Below are positions 28,864-39,043 of a stretch of 64,000 nt of DNA, one piece after another. The DNA is from Domibacillus iocasae. Its GTDB lineage: Bacteria > Bacillota > Bacilli > Bacillales > Domibacillaceae. The first letter of the stretch is position 1. Each line of letters opens with the position of its first letter. The stretch spans positions 186,001 to 250,000 of the forward strand of contig NZ_MAMP01000022.1 in assembly GCF_001750285.1 (NCBI RefSeq), written 5' to 3'. The translations under genes were made by a program, and so were the position numbers. The notes beneath the pieces are model-generated. The model was not told the DNA's origin. It searched no databases and saw nothing but the letters and a program-made list of their open reading frames with translations.

Positions 28864-30147
28864 TCAACCTTTCTGAATTAACTCGTGCATTGGGAGATTA
28901 ATCACAAACAGGACACCATCCCGTTCATTCACCACCGTAATATCACCGTTCAAGCTATTGATAAGCTCTTTTACGTGGGCGAGGCCAATGCCTGTTGAGG
29001 GATTCCCCTGCTTATCATATTTCGTAGTAAAGCCTGGATCAAAAATAAGGTGTTTATATTTTTCTGAAATCGGCCGGCCGCTGTTGAAAACGTGCAGTTC
29101 TATCAGTTTGCGGGACCGGATAAGCTCAATTCGGACAGAACCGGCTTCTTCGATTGCTTCCACCGCATTTGATACAAGATTATTTATTAACGATAAAAAC
29201 GTGTAAACGTGATAGGGGGGATGGTCTCCGGAAACAACGAATGAAAATATAATGTTTTTCCCTAAAGATAGGGCATATTTTTCATTGATTCGAACCGTTA
29301 ATTGAACCAGTTCCTGCACGCTCATAAAATCTTTAGGGCTTTCCTTAATAATGACATTTGACAGACCCGCAAAAATCCGCTGGTTGTCTTTTTTAATTTC
29401 ATGAATTTTGCCTGCCAATTTCAGCGCCTGCTGGCTCGCTCTGCTGTCCATCTGCTTAAAAGACCGGTACAGCTGATAGGATTCCTTGGTTGCTTCTTCC
29501 GCATCATTGAGCGTCTTTTTTAAATAAACCGTTTCTTCGTACAAATTCGAAACAAGCATTAGCATGTGTTCATTTTGTTCTGTTATGTGTTTTCCCCTGG
29601 CATGTGCTTCATTCAGCTTCAGCATGTTTAAAAAACTAAGAACGATAAAACTGCGGACAAGTGCAATGAAAACAATTTCCAGCACATCGCCAAAAGAAAA
29701 AGTGATGGCAAACAGAAGATAATCGATAAACAATTCTGCCGCATTAGAAAGTAAATCGATGCTAAGGACACTAAATCCAACAGCGATGGAGCGGTCGCGA
29801 TAGCGTTTTATCCCCAGACGGTCAAATAAGTACGCGTATAAAAAATAATAAATAAACGCAGGGAAATGACGCTGAAGCGAGAGAAGGATACTTTCATGGT
29901 GGAACATGACCAAGTCAATGCCTGTACGAAATAAAAGGACAGCTGAAGCAGTGAGGAAGCCGGCACGTAAAATGAATTCTTTTTTTAAAAACAATAAGAA
30001 AAAAAACATAACGGGCGGTCCCAGGCCGATCCGAAACGCTTCACTAAAAGGATAAATTTTTAATTCTCCCGCTGCTGGAACACTAATCATCATCAGCAGT
30101 ATGAGCAGCCGGTTCTTTTTTAAAAAAGGATGTGAATAAAGGATCAC
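28864..30147 (-). CDS. GlnK (YcbA)-family sensor histidine kinase
   Basis: A 427-residue membrane kinase. The N-terminal half has about six hydrophobic segments, then comes a Spo0B-type dimerisation helix with the likely phosphorylated histidine near residue 249 (KIHEIKKDNQRI). The ATPase domain has an N box NNLVSNAVEAIEEAG and the G2 box STGIGLAHVKELI. The frame is open to 30291, but GTG 30147 is preferred. It has AAAGGAGGG just upstream, and a good promoter lies inside the longer reading at 30180-30208. It is most like the B. subtilis glutamine sensor kinase; the signal sensed here is not known. Confidence 0.82.
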   Translation of the reverse strand: MILYSHPFLKKNRLLILLMMISVPAAGELKIYPFSEAFRIGLGPPVMFFFLLFLKKEFILRAGFLTASAVLLFRTGIDLVMFHHESILLSLQRHFPAFIYYFLYAYLFDRLGIKRYRDRSIAVGFSVLSIDLLSNAAELFIDYLLFAITFSFGDVLEIVFIALVRSFIVLSFLNMLKLNEAHARGKHITEQNEHMLMLVSNLYEETVYLKKTLNDAEEATKESYQLYRSFKQMDSRASQQALKLAGKIHEIKKDNQRIFAGLSNVIIKESPKDFMSVQELVQLTVRINEKYALSLGKNIIFSFVVSGDHPPYHVYTFLSLINNLVSNAVEAIEEAGSVRIELIRSRKLIELHVFNSGRPISEKYKHLIFDPGFTTKYDKQGNPSTGIGLAHVKELINSLNGDITVVNERDGVLFVINLPMHELIQKG

Positions 30148-30179
30148 AAGCCCTCCTTTTGTTCCAATGTATGAGAAAT

Positions 30180-30208
30180 AGTATACAATTGGGCGGCGCG
30201 TAATACAA
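30180..30208 (-). promoter_or_regulatory. Promoter of the kinase/regulator pair
   Basis: On the minus strand: TTGTAT (complement of 30203-30208), 17-base spacer, TATACT (complement of 30180-30185). It is 33 bases upstream of the preferred GTG start. Confidence 0.7.
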
Positions 30209-30304
30209 TATTGCTTTATTTTCGAAAAAAAAACGCTCACTTTGTCGAGGGGTGTATGATTTTGTAGGTTATAAAATATAGTTTTATACATGGTAGTGTA
30301 CCTG

Positions 30305-30333
30305 TTGATCTGTTTAAAAAATAGACATATTTT
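30305..30333 (+). promoter_or_regulatory. Probable gltP promoter
   Basis: TTGATC (30305-30310), 17-base spacer, TATTTT (30328-30333). It is back to back with the kinase promoter, leaving about 95 bases between the two -35 boxes for a shared operator. Confidence 0.55.
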
Positions 30334-30425
30334 ACAGGTGAAACGATAGAGAATAACAGGCTGCTCCTGGTCATAGGCCGGTGAAGCGCAGCTGTAAATT
30401 ATGAATAAAGGAAAGGATTGGTTAA

Positions 30426-31706
30426 ATGAAGAAAATTGGTTTAGCCTGGCAAATCCTAATTGGTTTAATTGCCGGTATTATAGTAGGAGCAGTATTTTAT
30501 GGAAACCCACATGTAGCGGATTACTTGCAGCCGATTGGAGATATTTTTCTCAATCTGATTAAAATGATCGTTATCCCCATCGTTATTTCCAGTATCATTG
30601 TGGGGGTAGCTGGTGTAGGCGATACGAAAAAGCTCGGGAAATTGGGCGGCAAAACGCTTCTTTACTTTGAAATCATTACGACGGTTGCCATCTTAGTCGG
30701 GCTCGCCGCCGGAAATATTTTTCAGCCGGGTGCAGGCATTGACATGTCCTCTTTAGACAAAACCGACATTGGAAGTTATGTAAACACAAGTGAAGAAACA
30801 GCGGATCACGGGTTTGCGGAAACATTTGTAAACATTGTGCCAGCTAACTTATTCACCTCTCTTGCAGAAGGCGATATGCTCGCGATCATCTTTTTCTCCG
30901 TTGTGTTCGGTCTTGGTATTGCGGCGATTGGTGAAAAAGGAAAACCAGTTCTGCAGTTTTTCCAGGGAACATCAGAAGCGATGTTTTATATAACAAACCA
31001 AATTATGAAGTTTGCTCCGTTTGGCGTTTTTGCCTTGATTGGAGTGACCGTATCAAAATTCGGTGTAGAATCACTTATCCCGCTCAGCAAATTGATTATT
31101 CTCGTATACGGCGCCATGTTCTTCTTTGTTCTTGTGGTGCTTGGGCTGACGGCAAAACTAGTCGGCGTTAACATTTTTAACTTGTTTAAAATTTTGAAAG
31201 ACGAATTGATTCTTGCGTACACAACGTCAAGTTCCGAAACGGTTCTGCCAAAATTGATTGAAAAAATGGAGAAATTCGGCTGCCCGAAAGCGATTGTATC
31301 GTTTGTTATTCCAACAGGTTATTCATTTAACCTCGATGGATCAACACTTTACCAGGCTATTGCGGCGTTGTTTATCGCGCAAATGTATGGCATTGATTTG
31401 TCAATGGCAGAACAATTGTCGCTTGTTCTTGTGTTAATGGTAACATCAAAAGGAATTGCAGGTGTTCCGGGTGTTTCGTTTGTCGTGCTGCTTGCCACAT
31501 TGGGAAGCGTTGGAATTCCGGTTGAAGGTTTAGCCTTTATTGCAGGGATCGACCGCATTCTCGATATGGCCCGCACAGCGGTTAACGTTGTCGGAAACTC
31601 CCTTGCAGCGATCGTATTGTCCAAATGGGAAGGGCAATATAATGAGGTTAAAGCACAGCAATATCTGGATGAAGTTCGCCAGCTGCAGCAATCAAAATCC
31701 GCATGA
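30426..31706 (+). CDS. gltP: Proton/glutamate-aspartate symporter GltP
   Basis: A 426-residue transporter of the dicarboxylate/amino acid:cation symporter family. The N-terminus MKKIGLAWQILIGLIAGIIVG, the serine-rich hairpin TTSSSETVLPKLIEKM, the TGYSFNLDGSTLY segment and TSKGIAGVPGVSFVVL match GltP closely. ATG 30426 follows AAAGGAAAGG. It is divergent from a GlnK/GlnL-type two-component pair, which suggests induction by an extracellular amino acid. Monocistronic, ended by a strong hairpin. Confidence 0.92.
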   Translation: MKKIGLAWQILIGLIAGIIVGAVFYGNPHVADYLQPIGDIFLNLIKMIVIPIVISSIIVGVAGVGDTKKLGKLGGKTLLYFEIITTVAILVGLAAGNIFQPGAGIDMSSLDKTDIGSYVNTSEETADHGFAETFVNIVPANLFTSLAEGDMLAIIFFSVVFGLGIAAIGEKGKPVLQFFQGTSEAMFYITNQIMKFAPFGVFALIGVTVSKFGVESLIPLSKLIILVYGAMFFFVLVVLGLTAKLVGVNIFNLFKILKDELILAYTTSSSETVLPKLIEKMEKFGCPKAIVSFVIPTGYSFNLDGSTLYQAIAALFIAQMYGIDLSMAEQLSLVLVLMVTSKGIAGVPGVSFVVLLATLGSVGIPVEGLAFIAGIDRILDMARTAVNVVGNSLAAIVLSKWEGQYNEVKAQQYLDEVRQLQQSKSA

Positions 31707-31743
31707 AAAAAAGACAGGCTTTCGTCAGCCTGTCTCTTTTTTT
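31707..31743 (+). terminator. Terminator after gltP
   Basis: GACAGGCT...AGCCTGTC stem with A-rich left flank and T-rich right flank. It can also serve the convergent gene at 31772. Confidence 0.85.
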
Positions 31744-31771
31744 ATATTTTCAGCCGTCGCTTCGAAGTGGA

Positions 31772-32815
31772 TTACATATGAACAAAGGGTTCTTCTGAAT
31801 CAATTTGGCCAAAAATACGCGTGACAGGCAGACGTTCCCCGTTTAACCACTGCTTAAAATCAATAGGCAGCGGACGAGCCTGCTCGCCGATGCCGGCAAG
31901 AATGTGTAAGGACTGGGGCTCATATACAGTCGTATGAAGCGTACCGGACCAGCTGCCGTATTTCTTTTTGAAAATACCATAAGAAGGATCGTTAAAAAGC
32001 TCATATGCCTTCTCTGCACTTTGAGGTCTTTCTGAGTAACTTTGCAGCGTTTGGAGCCGTTCTTTGGATTCTATCGTATGATAGCGGTTTTCGCCCGATA
32101 ATTCCTCTGAAACAAAGTGGTTGGCGCAGGCAGTTGTCTGCTTATATATATGAATGCCGCGCGGAGACGCTTCGACAACGGCGCTTTGCATTGAAGCATC
32201 GTAAAGAGAATAATTAAAGGAATGGCGGTGCGGAATAGAAGAAAGGAGGGCAATCGCCTCTTCGGTTGTCGCGCACGAATCAAGTACCATGCGGGCGATC
32301 ACGCTGCACGTAAACCCGTCTTCAGCACGGCGCCGGTTCACAAAATGAAATCCAATGACAAGGCCCTTTTCATTCATACCGTCAATCCGCCCGATCATTC
32401 GCCCGCTGATGCCGACAGACGCGTAGCCGTGGTCAGGCTGCCATAAAAGAAGCCGGCCTTCGTATGTTTTTGGATGAAAATCATAATTTCTTGCAAAAAC
32501 ACCGCCGTTCATCATGGCTGAGCAGCCGCTGTTCACATCATCCGCCTGAAAACCGCTATATTCATGGATGACATCATATAACGACCAGCCAAGTGATTCG
32601 GCCAGCCCTTCAAACTCTTCCCACATAACAGGAGCATACGTGTGAAAATACCTTTTTACTTGCTGAAAGTCTATATCATATGCACGAAGGGATTGTTTAC
32701 GGCGTTTTTGATGAACGGCAAAAAGCGGCGACTGTTTTAATTTGTCGCCGGCAAGGCGCCCCAGATCGTAATAACTGCCTCTTCCTTGAATGATGTCTAC
32801 GTAAAAGCGCTGCAT
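31772..32815 (-). CDS. C45-family (acyl-CoA:6-aminopenicillanate acyltransferase-like) N-terminal nucleophile hydrolase
   Basis: A 347-residue protein of the Ntn-hydrolase superfamily. The likely nucleophile is Cys98 in NSGCSAMMNGGVFARNYDFHP, the pattern of the C45/choloylglycine hydrolase group, with a domain of about 97 residues before it. In characterised members, autocatalytic cleavage before the cysteine activates the enzyme, and they act on amide bonds of acylated amino acids or lactams. The substrate here cannot be inferred. ATG 32815 follows CAGGAATAGG. It is a single gene with its own promoter region and no related neighbours, so it belongs to the less conserved part of the window. 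Confidence 0.75.
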   Translation of the reverse strand: MQRFYVDIIQGRGSYYDLGRLAGDKLKQSPLFAVHQKRRKQSLRAYDIDFQQVKRYFHTYAPVMWEEFEGLAESLGWSLYDVIHEYSGFQADDVNSGCSAMMNGGVFARNYDFHPKTYEGRLLLWQPDHGYASVGISGRMIGRIDGMNEKGLVIGFHFVNRRRAEDGFTCSVIARMVLDSCATTEEAIALLSSIPHRHSFNYSLYDASMQSAVVEASPRGIHIYKQTTACANHFVSEELSGENRYHTIESKERLQTLQSYSERPQSAEKAYELFNDPSYGIFKKKYGSWSGTLHTTVYEPQSLHILAGIGEQARPLPIDFKQWLNGERLPVTRIFGQIDSEEPFVHM

Positions 32816-32943
32816 CCTATTCCTGCTTTCTTTTTCTTTTTATCGTGCCTTTTTTGAAAAAAGAATTCAAGAACGAAGTGTATAAGAATGTTTGAAGTGA
32901 GCTGCGAAAAGGAAAAAGTAAGTCATGTAGGGAGGGAAGCAGA

Positions 32944-33276
32944 TTGAAAACACAAACAGCACTTATTCTGGGATTGATTTTTGCGCTTATAATTGCTCTT
33001 TTTGCAGTAATTAATGTTGATCCGGTTACGGTTAATTACGCATTTGGCTCTGCCCAATGGCCGCTTATTCTCGTCATTTTATTTTCTGTTTTAATGGGCG
33101 GACTGGTCATCTTTATGTTCAGTTTATTCCGGACAGTGGCGCTAAAACGTCAAAATAAGGAACTGATAAGACAAAACGAACAATTGAAAAAAGAAGTGTA
33201 TGAATTGAAGCTGGATCACCGGGAAGCAATAACGCCGGCGGCTGATTCAACCCGGCTGGCACCGGATGGTGATTAA
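32944..33276 (+). CDS. LapA-domain membrane protein (YrvD-like)
   Basis: A 110-residue protein with two transmembrane segments (about 5-24 and 40-61) and a cytoplasmic coiled-coil tail (LKRQNKELIRQNEQLKKEVYELK). This is the DUF1049/LapA layout; in B. subtilis yrvD lies just before recJ as here. The function is not established in Firmicutes; in E. coli LapA works in lipopolysaccharide control, which does not apply to this organism. TTG 32944 follows GGGAGGGAAG. Confidence 0.83.
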   Translation: MKTQTALILGLIFALIIALFAVINVDPVTVNYAFGSAQWPLILVILFSVLMGGLVIFMFSLFRTVALKRQNKELIRQNEQLKKEVYELKLDHREAITPAADSTRLAPDGD

Positions 33277-33277
33277 T

Positions 33278-33323
33278 AAAAAAACCGGCGGCTGTGGTCC
33301 TCCACAGCCGCCGGTTTTTTCTC
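33278..33323 (+). terminator. Intrinsic terminator after the lapA-like gene
   Basis: AAAAAACCGGCGGCTGTGG...CCACAGCCGCCGGTTTTTT: a very strong GC-rich stem with A/T flanks. Confidence 0.9.
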
Positions 33324-33327
33324 TTTA

Positions 33328-33356
33328 TTGTCATTTCTTCTTTTGACCCGTATAAT
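33328..33356 (+). promoter_or_regulatory. recJ promoter
   Basis: TTGTCA at 33328-33333, 17-base spacer, TATAAT at 33351-33356, directly after the preceding terminator and 22 bases before the recJ start. Confidence 0.8.
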
Positions 33357-33378
33357 GAGTACGTTATGGGGTGAAATT

Positions 33379-35715
33379 ATGCTGAAACCAAAAATGCGCT
33401 GGTCCTTGAAAGAAGTGGACCGCACAAAAAGTGAAGCGTTTGCGGAGGAAGTCGGGACGAGCCCGCTCGCAGCATCGCTTTTATTGGGACGGGGAATCAC
33501 GGAAAAAGAAGAAGCGCGTGCTTTTTTATTTGATGAAGGCGTGACATTTCACGATCCTTTTTTATTAAAAGATATGGATAAAGCAATCGGCCGTATTCGT
33601 CAGGCGAGAGAGCAGGAAGAAGCAGTGCTTGTCTTCGGTGACTATGACGCGGACGGTGTGAGCAGCACCTCAGTGCTTTTAACAGCGCTTCGTGACTATG
33701 GGGTTCTAGCTGATTATTATATTCCAAACCGGTTTACGGAAGGATATGGTCCGAATGAGCCGGCTTTTCGTCATGCAAAAGAAAGCGGTTTTGGCTTAAT
33801 TATTACTGTCGATACCGGTATTTCAGGTGTGCATGAGGCGCAAGTCGCAAAAGAAATCGGTATTGACTTAATCATTACCGATCATCACGAACCAGGACCT
33901 GAGCTGCCGGAAGCGTTAGCGATTATCCACCCGAAGCATCCAGACGGGACGTATCCGTTTGGGTATCTTGCAGGTGTGGGCGTTGCGTTAAAAGTAGCAC
34001 ATGCATTATATGGAAAAGTGCCGGAGCATTTGCTCGATTTAGCAGCAATCGGAACAATCGCTGATTTAGTTCCGTTAAATGGAGAAAATCGATTGATTGC
34101 AAAAAAAGGCATTTCCGCTCTCCGTCAATCAGAGCGTCCAGGCATTGTCGCACTTTGCAAACAGACGGGCACAGAGCAGTCATCGATTAATGAAGAAACG
34201 GTCGGATTTATGATCGGTCCACGTATTAATGCAGCAGGGCGGCTCGATGATGCTGGTCCTGCTGCGGAGCTGATGCTCACAGAAGACGCGGAAGAAGCAA
34301 TGATGCTTGCAGAAGAAATCGATGCACTGAATAAGCAGCGCCAGACCATCGTAAATGAGATGGCAAAAGAAGCAATTGAGATGGTCAACCAGGATTATCC
34401 GCCAGACCAATATCCGGTTATTATTGTCGGCAAAGAAGGGTGGAACCCTGGTGTCGTCGGCATTGTGGCATCCCGTCTGACGGATACATTTTACCGTCCG
34501 GCCATTGTGCTCGGGCTTGATTCGGAAAAAGGAATCGCTAAAGGGTCTGCCAGAAGCATTAAAGGGTTTGATTTATTTAAAAGCTTGTCGACATGCCGTG
34601 ATATTCTTCCTCATTTTGGCGGACATCCGATGGCCGCGGGCATGACGCTGTCGATTGATAATGTGGATGAATTGCGCCGCCGGATGGTTGACATTGCAAA
34701 TGACACGTTGACAGCGGAGGATTTTACGCCAATCATCCAGGTTGATGGAGAAGCGTCCGTATCAGATATTACTGTTCAAGGCATTGAAGAGCTGAATAAG
34801 CTGGCGCCATTTGGGATGAATAACCCGAAGCCGCTGTTTGTCATTCAAGATGCGAAAATCACTTCAATGAAAAAAATTGGCGCCAATCAAGCCCATTTAA
34901 AAGCTGCCTTTGAAAAAGACGGCCAGACAATTGATGGAATCGGTTTTGGAATGGGTGATTATGCTGATCAAATTGCTAAAACATCAGACGTTTCTGTGAT
35001 CGGTGAGTTATCCATAAATGAATGGAACAATATGCGCCGGCCGCAGCTCATGCTTCGCGATATGCGTGTGGATGAATGCCAGCTGTTTGATATGCGCGGC
35101 GGGAAAAATTTGTCCAGCTGGTACAAAGACGTGCCGGATGGGAAGGTTGTCATTTCTTTCGGGCGGGAATCTGCAGATCCGGCCATCGTATTCGTAAAAA
35201 CGGAACAAGAGGCCAAAAACATTGTGATTGATGAGAAGAATGTGATTCTGCTGGATTTGCCAGAAAACGAACAGATGATAAAATCATTGCTTGCAGGGAA
35301 ATCACCCGCGCGTATTTACGCCCATTTCAGCACACAGGAAAGCCATTTTTTCAGCGCAATGCCAACGCGGGACCAATTTAAATGGTACTACGGCTTTTTG
35401 CTGAAAAGAGGCTCATTTAATGTAAAGCAGCATGGGGAGCTGCTCGCAAAAAAACAAGGCTGGTCCTATCAGGCCATCCAGTTTATGTCAAAGGTGTTTT
35501 ATGAACTTGGATTTGTTACACTAAACGATGGAAAGATTGAAGTGCAAAAGGGTGCGGACAAGCGTGACTTAAGCGAGTCGCCTGCCTACATACGAAAGCA
35601 GACGCAATTTGACCTTGAACAAAAGCTGTTGTACTCATCTTACCGAGAATTAAAAGAAATTCTTGATCGGTGGATGAAGAAGCCTGATGCACACAGGGAG
35701 GAACTATTGAAATGA
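33379..35715 (+). CDS. recJ: Single-stranded-DNA-specific exonuclease RecJ
   Basis: A 778-residue 5'-3' exonuclease of the DHH superfamily used in recombination and mismatch repair. Motifs: [12 protein letters not shown] (motif I), [18 protein letters not shown] (motif III) and the DHHA1 motif [11 protein letters not shown], followed by an OB fold and the longer Bacillus-type C-terminal domain. The frame is open to 33328, but ATG 33379 lies downstream of the promoter and starts [14 protein letters not shown]. Overlaps apt by four bases. Confidence 0.96.
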   Translation: MLKPKMRWSLKEVDRTKSEAFAEEVGTSPLAASLLLGRGITEKEEARAFLFDEGVTFHDPFLLKDMDKAIGRIRQAREQEEAVLVFGDYDADGVSSTSVLLTALRDYGVLADYYIPNRFTEGYGPNEPAFRHAKESGFGLIITVDTGISGVHEAQVAKEIGIDLIITDHHEPGPELPEALAIIHPKHPDGTYPFGYLAGVGVALKVAHALYGKVPEHLLDLAAIGTIADLVPLNGENRLIAKKGISALRQSERPGIVALCKQTGTEQSSINEETVGFMIGPRINAAGRLDDAGPAAELMLTEDAEEAMMLAEEIDALNKQRQTIVNEMAKEAIEMVNQDYPPDQYPVIIVGKEGWNPGVVGIVASRLTDTFYRPAIVLGLDSEKGIAKGSARSIKGFDLFKSLSTCRDILPHFGGHPMAAGMTLSIDNVDELRRRMVDIANDTLTAEDFTPIIQVDGEASVSDITVQGIEELNKLAPFGMNNPKPLFVIQDAKITSMKKIGANQAHLKAAFEKDGQTIDGIGFGMGDYADQIAKTSDVSVIGELSINEWNNMRRPQLMLRDMRVDECQLFDMRGGKNLSSWYKDVPDGKVVISFGRESADPAIVFVKTEQEAKNIVIDEKNVILLDLPENEQMIKSLLAGKSPARIYAHFSTQESHFFSAMPTRDQFKWYYGFLLKRGSFNVKQHGELLAKKQGWSYQAIQFMSKVFYELGFVTLNDGKIEVQKGADKRDLSESPAYIRKQTQFDLEQKLLYSSYRELKEILDRWMKKPDAHREELLK

Positions 35716-36227
35716 ATTTAAAAGACTATATTAAAATTGTGCCGGATTGGCCGAAGCCGGGTATTCAGTTTAAAGATATTACGCCGCTAATGGATAATGG
35801 CGATGCCTTCCGGTATGCGACAGATCAAATTGTCACATACGCAAAAGAAAAACAGGCGGATTTAATCGTCGGCCCGGAAGCGCGCGGCTTTATTGTCGGC
35901 TGCCCGGTTGCCTATTCACTTGGTGTTGGTTTTGCACCTGTCCGCAAGGAGGGCAAGCTGCCGCGTGAAACAATTAAAGTGGAATACGGTCTTGAATACG
36001 GAAAAGATGTACTGACGATCCATAAAGACGCTGTAAAGCCTGGCCAACGCGTACTGATCACAGATGACCTTTTAGCGACAGGCGGCACGATTGAGGCGAC
36101 AATTAAGCTTGTGGAACAGCTTGGCGGTATCGTCGTCGGCATTGCCTTTTTAATTGAATTAAATTATTTGAACGGACGCGACAAACTGGATGATTATGAC
36201 ATTTTAACGATCATTCCATACGATTGA
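35712..36227 (+). CDS. apt: Adenine phosphoribosyltransferase Apt
   Basis: A 171-residue purine salvage enzyme that makes AMP from adenine and PRPP. The PRPP-binding loop is [16 protein letters not shown], and the flexible loop region [23 protein letters not shown] is typical. ATG 35712 overlaps the recJ stop, with GGGAGGAA upstream. The recJ-apt-relA order is conserved in Bacillus and links nucleotide salvage with the stringent response. Confidence 0.97.
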   Translation: MNLKDYIKIVPDWPKPGIQFKDITPLMDNGDAFRYATDQIVTYAKEKQADLIVGPEARGFIVGCPVAYSLGVGFAPVRKEGKLPRETIKVEYGLEYGKDVLTIHKDAVKPGQRVLITDDLLATGGTIEATIKLVEQLGGIVVGIAFLIELNYLNGRDKLDDYDILTIIPYD

Positions 36228-36255
36228 TTCGACAAAAATCGCCCAATTCAGAAAA

Positions 36256-36292
36256 AAAGTGCAGGATGACTTTACATCCTGCACTTTTTTTT
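36256..36292 (+). terminator. Intrinsic terminator between apt and relA
   Basis: AAGTGCAGGATG...CATCCTGCACTT stem with A and T flanks. Confidence 0.85.
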
Positions 36293-36344
36293 CGATAATA
36301 AGAACAATTAGTTTTTTCGGAAAGGGCGAAGGTGAACAAAACAT

Positions 36345-38543
36345 ATGGCGAAAGACCAGATATTAACCGCCGACCAGGTCATTGACCGGACCCGTGGCTA
36401 CTTGAACGAGGGGCATGTCCAATTTGTTCGACGCGCGTTTGAGTATGCGAAAGAGGCGCATAAGCACCAGTTTCGCAAATCGGGCGAGCCGTATATTATT
36501 CATCCGATTCAAGTTGCCGGCATTTTGGCCGACCTTGAGATGGACCCGGCTACAGTTGCTTCCGGCTTTTTGCATGATGTTGTAGAAGATACGGATGTTA
36601 CGCTGCAGGATTTGGCGGATGAATTTAGCGCGGAAGTGGCGATGCTTGTAGATGGCGTAACGAAGCTCGGAAAAATTAAATATAAATCAAAAGAAGAGCA
36701 GCAGGCGGAAAATCACCGGAAAATGTTTGTCGCGATGGCGCAGGACATCCGGGTTATTTTAATAAAACTGGCTGACCGTCTTCACAATATGCGTACGCTT
36801 AAGCACTTGCCACAGGAAAAACAGCGTCGTATTTCTAATGAAACATTGGAGATCTTCGCACCACTCGCCCACCGTCTTGGTATGTCGAAAATTAAATGGG
36901 AGCTTGAAGATACAGCGCTTCGCTATTTAAATCCGCAGCAATATTACCGGATCGTCAATTTAATGAAACGAAAACGGGAAGAGCGGGAGCAATATTTAGA
37001 CGACGTGATCGATTTAATGCGGAGCCGCCTGGAAGAAATGGACATCGAATCCGAAATATCCGGCCGCCCGAAACATATATACAGTATTTACCGGAAAATG
37101 GCGTTGCAGCATAAACAATTTAATGAGATTTATGATTTGTTGGCTGTTCGTATTGTCGTTGAAAATATTAAAGATTGCTACGCGGCGCTAGGAATTATCC
37201 ATACATACTGGAAGCCGATGCCAGGGCGCTTTAAAGACTACATTGCCATGCCGAAAACGAATATGTACCAATCACTTCATACAACCGTTATCGGTCCGAA
37301 AGGGGACCCTCTTGAAGTGCAGATCCGGACAGTAGAGATGCATCGTATTGCTGAATTCGGGGTCGCTGCGCATTGGGCCTACAAAGAAGGCCGTACGGTG
37401 GACGAAAGTGCTTCTTTTGAAAAGAAAATGACCTGGTTCCGGGAAATTCTGGACTTTCAAAACGAGTCACAGGATGCGGAAGAATTTATGGAATCATTAA
37501 AGCTTGATTTGTTCTCGGATATGGTATTTGTGTTCACACCAAAAGGCGACGTGCTTGAATTGCCGGCAGGCTCTGTTCCAATTGATTTTGCGTACCGGAT
37601 CCATTCAGAAATCGGCAACAAAACGATCGGGGCAAAAGTAAACGGCAAAATGGTAACGCTCGATTACAAAATGAAAACTGGCGATATTTTAGAAATTTTA
37701 ACGTCGAAGCATTCGTATGGTCCAAGCAAGGACTGGATTAAAATGGCCCAGACATCTCAGGCGAAAAATAAAATCCGCCAGTTTTTCAAAAAGCAAAACC
37801 GTGAAGAAAATGTTGAAAAAGGCCGGGAAATGATCGAAAATGAAATTAAAAATATGGAGTTTGACGTAAAAGAAGTTATGACGCAGCAAAACTTAAAACG
37901 CGTCGCCGAAAAGTTTAACTTTTTGAACGAAGAAGACATGTATGCGGCAGTGGGCTATAACGGTGTTACGGCGCTGCAGGTTGCGAATCGGCTCACGGAA
38001 AAATTACGTAAACAGCGTGATCAGGAAGCGGCGCTGCATGAGGCAGTGAAAGAAATAAAAGCCCCGCCAAACCCATCCGCTCAGAAGAAAAATGCGGGCG
38101 TTACGGTTAAAGGGATCGACAATTTATTAATCCGCCTGTCCCGCTGCTGCAACCCGGTGCCGGGAGATGACATCGTTGGCTATATTACAAAAGGCCGCGG
38201 TGTCTCCGTTCACCGGGAGGACTGCCCGAACGTGACAGCCGACGACGATGCGGAAAACCGCCTCATTCCAGTTGAATGGGAATCTGGCGGAGCCAATCAA
38301 AAAGAATACCTTGTTGATATCGAGATTTCCGGATATGACCGGCAGGGGCTTCTTAATGAAGTACTGCACGTTGTCAGCGAAACAAAAACCAATATATCGG
38401 CAGTGTCCGGACGCTCTGATCGGAACAAAATGGCAAAAATTGATATGTCGATTTTCATTCGCAACGTCAATCACTTGCAAAAAGTAGTAGAACGGGTCAA
38501 ACAAATTCCGGATATTTATTCTGTCCGCCGTATTATGAATTAA
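36345..38543 (+). CDS. relA: Bifunctional (p)ppGpp synthase/hydrolase Rel
   Basis: A 732-residue long RSH enzyme. Domain order: HD hydrolase (about 30-200, with HDVVEDTD and [12 protein letters not shown]), synthetase (about 240-390, with [20 protein letters not shown]), TGS (about 400-460), helical region, a zinc-finger/CC domain ([20 protein letters not shown]) and the C-terminal ACT domain. Both catalytic sites look intact. ATG 36345 follows GAAGGTG. Usual length for Bacillus (734 in B. subtilis). Confidence 0.97.
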   Translation: MAKDQILTADQVIDRTRGYLNEGHVQFVRRAFEYAKEAHKHQFRKSGEPYIIHPIQVAGILADLEMDPATVASGFLHDVVEDTDVTLQDLADEFSAEVAMLVDGVTKLGKIKYKSKEEQQAENHRKMFVAMAQDIRVILIKLADRLHNMRTLKHLPQEKQRRISNETLEIFAPLAHRLGMSKIKWELEDTALRYLNPQQYYRIVNLMKRKREEREQYLDDVIDLMRSRLEEMDIESEISGRPKHIYSIYRKMALQHKQFNEIYDLLAVRIVVENIKDCYAALGIIHTYWKPMPGRFKDYIAMPKTNMYQSLHTTVIGPKGDPLEVQIRTVEMHRIAEFGVAAHWAYKEGRTVDESASFEKKMTWFREILDFQNESQDAEEFMESLKLDLFSDMVFVFTPKGDVLELPAGSVPIDFAYRIHSEIGNKTIGAKVNGKMVTLDYKMKTGDILEILTSKHSYGPSKDWIKMAQTSQAKNKIRQFFKKQNREENVEKGREMIENEIKNMEFDVKEVMTQQNLKRVAEKFNFLNEEDMYAAVGYNGVTALQVANRLTEKLRKQRDQEAALHEAVKEIKAPPNPSAQKKNAGVTVKGIDNLLIRLSRCCNPVPGDDIVGYITKGRGVSVHREDCPNVTADDDAENRLIPVEWESGGANQKEYLVDIEISGYDRQGLLNEVLHVVSETKTNISAVSGRSDRNKMAKIDMSIFIRNVNHLQKVVERVKQIPDIYSVRRIMN

Positions 38544-38562
38544 CTATAGAAGGTGCCTGCTG

Positions 38563-39012
38563 ATGAAAGTTGTGTTGCAAAGAAGTAAAAAAGCCAGTGT
38601 AACAGTGGCTGGAGAAGTGAAGGGGACAATCGATTCAGGACTTGTGCTGCTTGTCGGCGTGACGCATGACGATACCGAACAGGATGCGGCTTGGCTCGCT
38701 GAAAAAATTGTCCATCTGCGCATTTTTGAAGATGAATTGGGCAAAATGAACGAATCCCTGCTCGATCGTGCCGGATCTGTTTTATCGGTTTCGCAGTTTA
38801 CCTTATACGGTGACTGTAAAAAAGGCCGTCGTCCAAACTTTATGAAAGCGGCGCCCGGCGAACAGGCGGAAAAGCTTTATGAAACATTCAACCGCTTCAT
38901 CCGTGAAAAAGGAGTGCATGTGGAAACAGGTGTATTCGGTGCGATGATGGATGTCGCACTTGTCAACGATGGACCGGTCACGCTGATTCTCGATACAAAA
39001 GATTTAGGTTGA
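38563..39012 (+). CDS. dtd: D-aminoacyl-tRNA deacylase Dtd
   Basis: A 149-residue proofreading enzyme that removes D-amino acids from tRNA. The two active-site signatures are present: [15 protein letters not shown] around residue 80 and NDGPVTLIL near the C-terminus (the cross-subunit GP motif). ATG 38563, behind AGAAGGTG, is 19 bases after relA, so the pair is likely one transcript. Confidence 0.96.
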   Translation: MKVVLQRSKKASVTVAGEVKGTIDSGLVLLVGVTHDDTEQDAAWLAEKIVHLRIFEDELGKMNESLLDRAGSVLSVSQFTLYGDCKKGRRPNFMKAAPGEQAEKLYETFNRFIREKGVHVETGVFGAMMDVALVNDGPVTLILDTKDLG

Positions 39013-39037
39013 AATAAAGAGAAAAGTTTTTTATAAT
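39009..39037 (+). promoter_or_regulatory. Promoter of the hisS-aspS T-box leader
   Basis: TTGAAA at 39009-39014, 17-base spacer and TATAAT at 39032-39037. The -35 overlaps the dtd stop codon. Confidence 0.8.
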
Positions 39038-39043
39038 TTTTTC

